Shown: positions 34,183-45,022 of the stretch, one piece after another
Layout: each line of letters opens with the position of its first letter
How positions within the stretch are numbered: position 1 is the stretch's first letter
Assembly: GCF_021474425.1 (NCBI RefSeq)
Contig: NZ_JAKEIP010000016.1
Coordinates: 16,800-80,799, forward strand
Length of the DNA: 64,000 nucleotides
Source of the DNA: Streptomyces muensis
GTDB lineage: Bacteria > Actinomycetota > Actinomycetes > Streptomycetales > Streptomycetaceae
Reading direction: 5' to 3'
Notes under the pieces: model-generated
The model's database searches: none
Seen by the model: only the letters and a program-made list of their open reading frames with translations
Told to the model about the DNA's origin: nothing
Made by a program: the position numbers and the translations under genes

Positions 34183-35715
34183 TCAGGGGTTGTGGGCGAA
34201 CGTCCGGATGGACGACCGCGTGGGCTCACGCCGGGGCTCCCCCGTCGACGGCGGCGGAGGTTCGGCGCCCACGGGAGGCAGTTCGACGGTGAACTCCGTA
34301 CGGCCCCGCTCGCTCTCGACGTGGATACGGCCGCCGTGCGCGGACACGATCGCCGCCGCGACGGCGAGGCCGAGACCGGAGCCTCCGTCGTGCGGGCCGC
34401 CGCGGGCCCGGGAGGCGTCGGCGCGGGTGAAGGGGGCGAAGACCTGTGGGAGGAGACCGGGCGGGATGCCGGGGCCGTCGTCCCGTACCCGGATCACGCG
34501 GTGGCCGGCGTCGGCCTCGACGGAGGCGACCACGGTGGTGCCCGGCGGGGTGTGGACCTGGGCGTTGGCCAGCAGGTTGGCCACCACCTGACGCAGCCGG
34601 GCCGCGTCGCCGAGGACCAACGGCGGGGCGTCCAGGCGGAGTTCGAGCCGCCACTCGCGCCCGTCCCCGGCGGCACGCGCGTCCCACACCGCCTCCGCGA
34701 CCAGCGCCGCGAGGTCGACCTCGGCGGAGTACAGCGGGCGTCCCTCGTCGAGGCGGGCCAGCAGGAGCAGGTCCTCCACCAGGCTCGTCATCCGGGCCGA
34801 CTCGGCATGGACGCGGCGCCAGGCGAGCACGGGCTCGATCCGGCCGGTGTCGCGGTTCATGAGTTCGGCGTAACCGGAGATCGAGGCGAGCGGGGTGCGC
34901 AGTTCGTGGCTGACGTCGGCGAGGAAGCGGCGCATGCGTTCCTCGGTGTGCCGGCGGGCGGTGCGGGAGGACTCGACGTGGTCGATCATGCGGTTGAGGG
35001 CGGCGCCGACCTGTCCGGCCTCGCTGGCGGGGTCGGTGTCCCCGGCCGGGATCCGGGTCAGGGCGCCGGCCTCGCCTCGGTCGAGCGGTGCGCGGGAGAC
35101 CTCGGCGGCGGTGGCGGCGACCCGGTCCAGGGGGCGCAGTTGGCGTCGTACGACCACCGCGCACACGCCCCCGGCGACCAGCAGCCCCGCGCCCGCGACG
35201 ACCGCCTCGCCCAGCACCAGGCCGCTGACCATGCGCTGGACGTCGTCCATGGGGAGCCCGGTGAGGACCCGGACGCCGTCGTTCTCGATGGCGGTGACCC
35301 GGTAGGTGCCGAGGCCCGGGACGTTCCGGGTGTGCGGGGAGCCGTCGGCGGCGAGGCCGGCCAGGGCGGCGCGCTGGGCGGCCGTGAGGTTCCGGGGCGG
35401 GGTGCCCTCGGCGACCGTCGCGGCGGAGACGATGTGTCCGTCGGCGTCCGGGCGGGCGGCGAGCAGGCCGGTGGGACGGCCCTGCTCGGTGAGGAAGGAC
35501 AGGTCGTCCTTGTCGTACGGACGCAGCCCGGCCCCGTCCAGGCTGCGCTCGGCGGCTTCGGTGACACGGTCGTCCAGGTCGGCCATGAGAGCGGCGCGTT
35601 GGAGCAGGGCGGTGGTGAGCGCCGTCGCGGCGCACACGGCGACGAGGGTGGCGCCGATGAACAGGAGCAGGCGGGTGCGCATGGAGTGCGTGCGCAGCCG
35701 CGGCAGGGCGGTCAT
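34183..35715 (-). CDS. Orphan sensor histidine kinase
   Basis: The 510-residue membrane kinase has TM1 near residues 15-38, an extracytoplasmic domain to about 165, TM2 (VVAGAGLLVAGGVCAVVV), a HAMP domain, the dimerisation box FLADVSHELRTPLASISGYAEL with the phospho-acceptor His, and a HATPase domain with VVANLLANAQVHTP (N box), DDGPGIPP (G1) and GGSGLGLAVAAAIV (G2). It is complete. Response-regulator genes usually lie next to such kinases (OmpR-type here), but none is adjacent: aconitase lies upstream and a secreted protein downstream. The ATG has GGAGG upstream. The signal sensed is unknown. Confidence 0.88.
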   Translation of the reverse strand: MTALPRLRTHSMRTRLLLFIGATLVAVCAATALTTALLQRAALMADLDDRVTEAAERSLDGAGLRPYDKDDLSFLTEQGRPTGLLAARPDADGHIVSAATVAEGTPPRNLTAAQRAALAGLAADGSPHTRNVPGLGTYRVTAIENDGVRVLTGLPMDDVQRMVSGLVLGEAVVAGAGLLVAGGVCAVVVRRQLRPLDRVAATAAEVSRAPLDRGEAGALTRIPAGDTDPASEAGQVGAALNRMIDHVESSRTARRHTEERMRRFLADVSHELRTPLASISGYAELMNRDTGRIEPVLAWRRVHAESARMTSLVEDLLLLARLDEGRPLYSAEVDLAALVAEAVWDARAAGDGREWRLELRLDAPPLVLGDAARLRQVVANLLANAQVHTPPGTTVVASVEADAGHRVIRVRDDGPGIPPGLLPQVFAPFTRADASRARGGPHDGGSGLGLAVAAAIVSAHGGRIHVESERGRTEFTVELPPVGAEPPPPSTGEPRREPTRSSIRTFAHNP

Positions 35716-35854
35716 CTCGCGTCCTCCGCCGGCCGGACGGCTCGGCCGGTGCGGGAACCGGAAGTGGCGGACATGTCCCGATCCTGTCCCGGTCCGCTGG
35801 GGGAATCCTGTGTTCAGCCTGAGCGGGGGCGATGACCTGGGCCGGACACGGCGA

Positions 35855-35888
35855 AGGGCCGCACCCCGGTCACCCGGGGCGCGGCCCT
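35855..35888 (-). terminator. Terminator after acnA
   Basis: AGGGCCGC-a-CCCCGG (35855-35869) pairs with CCGGGG-c-GCGGCCCT (35874-35888), with one A/C mismatch. It starts 20 bp past the aconitase stop. Confidence 0.75.
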
Positions 35889-35908
35889 CGACTGCCCTGC
35901 CGTGCCGC

Positions 35909-38704
<2,796 letters not shown>

Positions 38705-38768
38705 CTAAGTTAGGTAACCCTTACCGCCGGACTCGACGACGCGTGCGGCTGCGGTACGCCTCGGCAGA

Positions 38769-38786
38769 TATCTCGATGTCGAGATA
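38769..38786. promoter_or_regulatory. Operator between acnA and argG, shared with the HTH-MurA promoter
   Basis: TATCTCGA-tg-TCGAGATA is a perfect 8-2-8 inverted repeat in the divergent acnA/argG region. Read as ATCTC-N6-GAGAT and followed by AAC, it recurs upstream of the HTH-MurA gene at 41334-41352. The repetition argues for one regulator binding both places. Confidence 0.65.
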
Positions 38787-38865
38787 ACTCTAGTACATGG
38801 GACCGGGATGGTCATGTCCCGGGGCTTCGACATGCCTGCTTCTACATGCCTCCGCATGACCCCTT

Positions 38866-40354
<1,489 letters not shown>

Positions 40355-40375
40355 TCCGCCGGGACGAACCATCGG

Positions 40376-40415
40376 AAAGGCCGGTTCGACGCCACGAGCG
40401 TCGGGCCGGCCTTTT
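40376..40415 (+). terminator. Rho-independent terminator after argG
   Basis: AAAGGCCGG-tt-CGACGC (40376-40392) pairs with GCGTCG-gg-CCGGCCTTT (from 40398), with two G-T wobbles, followed by T residues. It starts 22 bp past the argG stop. Confidence 0.85.
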
Positions 40416-40472
40416 CAGGTCATCCCCCACCGTCCCCCACCTCCATCGGGCCCGCGCCACTAGGCTCACCGG

Positions 40473-41021
40473 ATGATCATCTGGCTGAACGGAACCTTCG
40501 GCGCGGGCAAGACGACCACGGCCGGTGAGTTGGTCGACCTGGTGCCGGACGCGACGGTCTTCGACGCCGAGTACGTCGGTTACATGCTGCAACACGTCCA
40601 GAAGCTCCCCCAGGTGACCGACTTCCAGCACTGGCCGCCGTGGCGCCATCTGGTGGTGGAGACGGCCACGCAGCTGCTCGGCTACCTCGGCGGGGCGCTC
40701 GTCGTACCGCAGACGGTTCTCGTCGAGCGGTACTGGACGGAGATCCGCGGCGGCCTGGAGAAGGCGGGCATCCCGGTCCACCACTTCGTGCTCCACTCCG
40801 ACCCGGAGACCCTCACCCGGCGGATCGAGACGGACGACGTGACCAACACCCAGTTCCCCAAGGCCCGCCAGTGGCGCCTCGACCATCGCGCCGCCTACCG
40901 CGACGCCCTGCCCTGGCTCAGCCGGGAGGCCGAGGTCGTCGACACCGCCCCGCTCTCCCCTCAGCAGGTCGCCCGGCTGATCGCCGACGCCGTTTCCGCG
41001 GAGTCCGCGGACTCCGTGTGA
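40473..41021 (+). CDS. P-loop ATPase/kinase, TmrB-like
   Basis: The 182-residue protein begins directly with a beta strand and Walker A, MIIWLNGTFGAGKTTTAGELVDLVPDATVFDAEYVGYML, and continues with LVVPQTVLVERYWTEIRGGLEKAGIPVHHFVLHSDPETLTRRIETD. This is the fold of small nucleotide kinases and of TmrB, the B. subtilis tunicamycin-resistance protein; Streptomyces TmrB-like proteins begin the same way. Whether it phosphorylates a small molecule or confers resistance cannot be told. It stands alone between the argG terminator and a DUF4236 gene. Confidence 0.75.
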   Translation: MIIWLNGTFGAGKTTTAGELVDLVPDATVFDAEYVGYMLQHVQKLPQVTDFQHWPPWRHLVVETATQLLGYLGGALVVPQTVLVERYWTEIRGGLEKAGIPVHHFVLHSDPETLTRRIETDDVTNTQFPKARQWRLDHRAAYRDALPWLSREAEVVDTAPLSPQQVARLIADAVSAESADSV

Positions 41022-41098
41022 CGAGCTGCCATCACTTCGGCGTGTCGGGGTAGCCGAGAGATACGTACCCGTACCCCGACCCTCGGAGGGAGGCATCC

Positions 41099-41296
41099 GT
41101 GCCCCTCACATTCCGCAAGAGCTTTCGGATCCTGCCCGGAGTGCGGCTGAACATCAACCGGCACTCCTGGTCCATCACCACCGGTGGCAGGCACGGGCCA
41201 CGACGCACGCACAGCAGTACCGGACGTCGTACGACATCGATGGATTTGCCCGGACCTTTCGGGTGGCGTCGTACCCGTACCGCCAGGCGGCGTTGA
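41099..41296 (+). CDS. DUF4236 small basic protein
   Basis: The 65-residue protein begins with PLTFRKSFRILPGVRLNINRHSWSITTGG and ends with an Arg-rich tail (TTSMDLPGPFGWRRTRTARRR). The pattern FRKSFRI-PGVRLN-----S-T-G------T--LPG is that of DUF4236, a small beta-hairpin domain often found alone or at the N-terminus of membrane proteins. The function is unknown. GGAGGGAGG lies upstream of the GTG. It is 65 bp before the HTH-MurA gene, with that gene's putative operator in between. Confidence 0.75.
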   Translation: MPLTFRKSFRILPGVRLNINRHSWSITTGGRHGPRRTHSSTGRRTTSMDLPGPFGWRRTRTARRR

Positions 41297-41333
41297 CGGC
41301 CCGTCACCCGAACGGCCCCCTCGGGAATGTGCC

Positions 41334-41352
41334 ATCTCATATCTGAGATAAC
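41334..41352. promoter_or_regulatory. Putative autoregulatory operator of the HTH-MurA gene
   Basis: ATCTCA-tatc-TGAGAT (41334-41349) is a perfect inverted repeat followed by AAC, ending nine bases before the start codon. The pattern ATCTC-N6-GAGATAAC is identical to the site in the acnA/argG region. Its closeness to the ATG suggests a repressor that shuts off its own gene. Confidence 0.6.
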
Positions 41353-41361
41353 CTCAACCTC

Positions 41362-42891
41362 ATGGCAGACGACTACCTCGTACGCATCGGCAAGCTCATC
41401 CGTGACGCCCGGCAACACCGTGGCTGGACACAGACGCAGCTGGCCGAGGCGCTCGGCACCTCCCAGAGCGCCGTCAACCGCATCGAGCGCGGCAACCAGA
41501 ACATCAGCCTTGAGATGATCGCCCGAATCGGTGAGGCCCTGGACAGCGAGATCGTGTCCCTCGGCTACGCCGGTCCGATGCATCTGCGGGTTGTCGGCGG
41601 ACGTCGGCTGTCCGGTTCCATCGATGTCAAGACCAGCAAGAACGCCTGCGTGGCCCTGCTGTGCGCCTCGCTGCTCAACAAGGGCCGCACGGTGCTGCGC
41701 CGGGTCGCCCGGATCGAGGAGGTGTACCGCCTGCTGGAGGTGCTCAACTCCATCGGCGTGCGCACCCGTTGGATCAACGACGGCGTCGACCTGGAGATCG
41801 TGCCGCCGGCCGAGCTCAACATGGCGGCGATCGACGCGGAGGCCGCCGTACGCACCCGCTCGATCATCATGTTCCTCGGCCCGCTGCTGCACCGCATGGA
41901 CCACTTCAAGCTGCCCTACGCCGGCGGCTGCGACCTCGGCACGCGGACCATCGAGCCGCACATGATCGCCCTGCGCCGCTTCGGACTGGACGTCGCGGCG
42001 ACGGAGGGCCAGTACCACGCCATGGTCGACCGGTCCGTCCGCCCCGACCGGCCGATCGTGCTGACCGAGCGCGGCGACACGGTCACCGAGAACGCGCTGC
42101 TGGCCGCCGCGCGGCACGACGGCGTCACCGTCATCCGCAACGCCTCCTCCAACTACATGGTCCAGGACCTCTGCTTCTTCCTGGAGGCGCTCGGCGTCCG
42201 GGTCGAGGGCATCGGCACGACGACGCTCACGGTCCACGGCGTGCCGACCATCGACGTGGACGTCGACTACTCCCCCTCCGAGGACCCGGTCGAGGCGATG
42301 AGCCTGCTGGCCGCCGCCGTGGTGACGGAGTCGGAGCTGACGGTGTGTCGCGTGCCCATCGAGTTCCTGGAGATCGAGCTGGCGGTCCTGGAGGAGATGG
42401 GCCTCGACCACGACCGCACGCCCGAGTACTTCGCGGACAACGGCCGCACCCGGCTGGTGGACCTGACGGTCCGTCCGTCCAAGCTCGAAGCCCCGATCGA
42501 CAAGATCCACCCCATGCCCTTCCCGGGCCTGAACATCGACAACGTCCCGTTCTTCGCGGCCATCGCGGCCGTCGCGTCCGGCAAGACCCTCATCCACGAC
42601 TGGGTCTACGACAACCGCGCGATCTACCTGACCGACCTCAACCGCCTCGGCGGCCGCCTGCAGCTCCTCGACCCGCACCGCGTCCTCGTCGAGGGCCCGA
42701 CCCGCTGGCGCGCCGCCGAGATGATGTGCCCGCCCGCGCTGCGGCCCGCCGTGGTCGTCCTGCTCGCGATGATGGCGGCGGAGGGCACGTCCGTGCTGCG
42801 GAACGTGTACGTCATCAACCGGGGTTACGAGGACCTCGCCGAGCGGTTGAACTCCATCGGGGCACAGATCGAGATCTTCCGGGACATCTGA
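41362..42891 (+). CDS. MurA-like enolpyruvyl transferase fused to an Xre-type helix-turn-helix
   Basis: The 509-residue protein has an N-terminal Xre/Cro helix-turn-helix (residues 8-62: IGKLIRDARQHRGWTQTQLAEALGTSQSAVNRIERGNQNISLEMIARIGEAL) followed directly by a complete EPSP-synthase-fold domain. MurA landmarks are retained: SGSIDVKTSKNAC (Lys93/Asn94, the KN pair), RTRSIIMFLGPLLHRM, and PYAGGCDLGTRTIEPH with Cys190 at the fosfomycin-target position. It may transfer enolpyruvate to UDP-GlcNAc, or the enzyme fold may serve as a ligand sensor for the DNA-binding part. Ordinary MurA is about 420 residues and lacks the HTH. From memory S. coelicolor SCO5998 is the counterpart. Confidence 0.88.
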   Translation: MADDYLVRIGKLIRDARQHRGWTQTQLAEALGTSQSAVNRIERGNQNISLEMIARIGEALDSEIVSLGYAGPMHLRVVGGRRLSGSIDVKTSKNACVALLCASLLNKGRTVLRRVARIEEVYRLLEVLNSIGVRTRWINDGVDLEIVPPAELNMAAIDAEAAVRTRSIIMFLGPLLHRMDHFKLPYAGGCDLGTRTIEPHMIALRRFGLDVAATEGQYHAMVDRSVRPDRPIVLTERGDTVTENALLAAARHDGVTVIRNASSNYMVQDLCFFLEALGVRVEGIGTTTLTVHGVPTIDVDVDYSPSEDPVEAMSLLAAAVVTESELTVCRVPIEFLEIELAVLEEMGLDHDRTPEYFADNGRTRLVDLTVRPSKLEAPIDKIHPMPFPGLNIDNVPFFAAIAAVASGKTLIHDWVYDNRAIYLTDLNRLGGRLQLLDPHRVLVEGPTRWRAAEMMCPPALRPAVVVLLAMMAAEGTSVLRNVYVINRGYEDLAERLNSIGAQIEIFRDI

Positions 42892-42900
42892 TACGCGGAT

Positions 42901-42955
42901 GCCGCAGCACCCTGGCTGACCTGCATGAATGAGGGTCAGGACGGGGTGCTGCGGC
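42901..42955 (+). terminator. Large hairpin after HTH-MurA (twin of 44086-44138)
   Basis: GCCGCAGCACCC (42901-42912) pairs with GGGTGCTGCGGC (42944-42955), with an inner stem CTGACC/GGGTCAG around TGCATGAAT. It starts nine bases past the stop. Confidence 0.75.
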
Positions 42956-43481
42956 GTCTCTGGGGGGCCTGGACGGCGAGCGTCGGCTGCTGGAGGCCCG
43001 TGACGCGACGGCGTCGGCCGCGACCTGACACTTCGTCCGCGGGCGTCGTTCGCTTCACGCCCGACAGGTGACGCTGACTCATGAGGGCGTCGCGGTCTTT
43101 GCGCGCGGCTTCGGCAAGTCTCTCCGTGGCGGCTGTGCGTGCCCGCTACAGTTCCTGCTATGAGGCCCTGATCAGGGCAGATCCCGATGCCCGGGGTGGC
43201 CTCGTAGTGGTCGCGCGGCGCGTTGTCAATGCCCGACACGCGCGCAGAAGTGTGACGAGGGGTCAGACAGGTCCCCCGTACGGCCCAGCTCCGGGACCAA
43301 GTCGCCTCTGCCCTTCGTTTTTTGACGGTCCGTCACATGTGCCGATCTGGATTCCTGAACGCCCGATCGGCCCCTTACTGGCGTCCCTCATGGATTTCTG
43401 AAGTGGCGACAGAATTCGGCGTGAGTAGGTTCTTTCGTAGGCGGCCAGGTCGGCTGGCATCCCTGAGAGATGGAGAAACAA
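42956..43481. other. Intergenic region, no supported gene
   Basis: About 525 bp separate the HTH-MurA terminator from the next gene. Open frames on both strands (for example 43081-43401) have no recognisable motif, and base use looks less structured than in neighbouring genes. It may include decayed coding DNA. The last 80 bases should carry the promoter of the secreted protein gene. Confidence 0.5.
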
Positions 43482-44027
43482 ATGCCTGCGAGAGGGAGAA
43501 GCGGAATGCGTACGCGCACCGTGGTCGGGATCACATTGTCGGTGGGCCTCACCGTCATCGCCGCAACCACCGTGAACTATGCGTCGGCTTCGAGTTCCGT
43601 ACCGGAGTCCGCCGCATCGGCGCAGGAGGCCGCTGCCTCCTTGCCTCAGGGGGGAGACATGGGCGGAGACGGCCAGACGGGCGGGGACGGGCGGACAGGA
43701 GGGAACGGGCAGTCGAAGTGGGGCGGCGACGACAGGGACGACGACGATCGCGGACGGGTCTTCGTCAACGAGCGAACGTATTCGGTCGACGGGGGTGAGT
43801 GCATCGCTGTAATCAGCAGTCCGGCGACCAGCTTCAACGTCCGGAACGAATCCGACAAGAGAGTCGAATTCTTCACCGGAATTACCTGCGACAACGGTCC
43901 TGCAATTGCGACTGTCGGGCGCGGAGACTCCAGTAGTGGAATCCCCGGAACCGTGGTGTTCGACGGCAACGTGGTGCCCTTCGCGCTCGTCGGCAGCTTC
44001 CGGGCGGTCGACAGGAAGCACCACTGA
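43482..44027 (+). CDS. Secreted Gly/Asp-rich small protein
   Basis: The 181-residue product has a signal sequence (MRTRTVVGITLSVGLTVIAATTVNYASASSS), a low-complexity stretch with GGDGQTGGDGRTGGNGQ and DDRDDDDRG, and a C-terminal domain RVFVNERTYSVDGGECIAVISSPATSFNVRNESDKRVEFFTGITCDNGPAIATVGRGDSS. The two Cys residues could form a disulphide. Charge and repeats suggest a surface or calcium-binding role, but no family is recognised. Start choice is uncertain: ATG 43482 has GGAG upstream, and ATG 43506 has GGGAGAAG and would also leave the signal intact. Confidence 0.65.
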   Translation: MPARGRSGMRTRTVVGITLSVGLTVIAATTVNYASASSSVPESAASAQEAAASLPQGGDMGGDGQTGGDGRTGGNGQSKWGGDDRDDDDRGRVFVNERTYSVDGGECIAVISSPATSFNVRNESDKRVEFFTGITCDNGPAIATVGRGDSSSGIPGTVVFDGNVVPFALVGSFRAVDRKHH

Positions 44028-44085
44028 CCCCCGTGCAGGCGGTCGGGCACTGATGGCGAACATAACCGGCGGCATCCAATTCGCA

Positions 44086-44138
44086 CTGCCGCATCCTCTC
44101 TGACCTGCATGAATTCAAGGTCGAGGAGGGTGCGGCAG
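44086..44138. terminator. Large hairpin between convergent genes (twin of 42901-42955)
   Basis: CTGCCGCAtCCTC pairs with GAGGgTGCGGCAG through one G-T wobble; an inner stem GACCT (44102-44106)/AGGTC (44118-44122) encloses GCATGAATTCA. The top shares CTGACCTGCATGAAT with the hairpin at 42901. Confidence 0.7.
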
Positions 44139-44231
44139 CGTCTCGTCGACTCAGACCCGGGTCGCGTCCCGGTCGAGGACGGCCCACAACCGGTCGGCAT
44201 CCGCCGGGGTGGCGGTGCCGCGTCCCGAATT

Positions 44232-44759
44232 TCAGGGCAGAAATTCCCAGAACGGGCCGCCAGGTGCACGGTCGCGCGCGCACAACGTCACATCCCTCCC
44301 CTTGAGATAAGCCAGCAGCCAATCGCTGAACGTCATCTCGTAGCGAGTCCAGGACGGGCTGTCGAACTCCTGGACCACGACACGCCAGGGCGACGAGGTG
44401 GCGTCGGGAACACACAGGAAAACCGCCTCGCCCGTCGTGGCCGTCGCCACCGGCACCAGTTCGCCGGGGTCCGCCCCTACCGGACTCGGCAGAAATTCCA
44501 CCATGTCGTCGTCACGCCAGAGGTCGAGATCCCCCCGGATCATCGTTCCCAGATCGTGAAGAAGGTGGCCGGCGGGATGCTTCAGGTACAACTGCCCATT
44601 GATCTCGATCGAGCCGTAGGCGTCCACGATCTCGCGGAAGTCCGCAGGGAATTCGACACCGAGTTCCTGCTCCAGTTCGCCCCATGGCGTCGGATCGGAC
44701 CAGTTGAACCGGGGTTCACCCAGCAGGGCTCGGATCTCTTCAAGCGTTGCCACCGCCAT
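44232..44759 (-). CDS. SMI1/KNR4 (SUKH) family protein
   Basis: The 175-residue cytosolic protein matches the SUKH fold: ATLEEIRALLGEPRFNWSDPTPWGELEQELGVEFPADFREIVDAYGSIEINGQLYLKHPAGH, with the ELGVEFPADFREIVDAYG core, and a C-terminal TFSDWLLAYLKGRDV. SUKH proteins are very often immunity proteins against contact-dependent or polymorphic nuclease toxins. No toxin gene is next to it, so it may be an orphan immunity gene or serve another role. GGAAGGGG lies directly before the ATG. It converges with the secreted protein gene at 43482. Confidence 0.82.
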   Translation of the reverse strand: MAVATLEEIRALLGEPRFNWSDPTPWGELEQELGVEFPADFREIVDAYGSIEINGQLYLKHPAGHLLHDLGTMIRGDLDLWRDDDMVEFLPSPVGADPGELVPVATATTGEAVFLCVPDATSSPWRVVVQEFDSPSWTRYEMTFSDWLLAYLKGRDVTLCARDRAPGGPFWEFLP

Positions 44760-45022
44760 GCCCCTTCCGGCCCGTCGAACCGCTGCCGGTTCTGGACACC
44801 GCTCGCCGGGTTGCCGCAGGTGAGCGTAGCGGTCGGCGCCTCGCGCCGAAGCGGTAGAGGGCAGAGTGATCTACGTCACCAAGATCTCGAACCGAGTGAT
44901 GTTTTTCAGCCACGACTCGCTGGGTAAGGCAGGCCACCTGTGTGTCGGGTGTGCCTCAGGTGACTTTCTTCGTGGCCCTGCGCCTTCCGCGGCTCGGGGC
45001 CTTCTACTGGGGTGGGTTCGTG

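Noticed and set aside
43081..43401. Open frame of 106 codons in the intergenic region
   Set aside because: No ribosome binding site, no domain, irregular codon use; may be decayed DNA.
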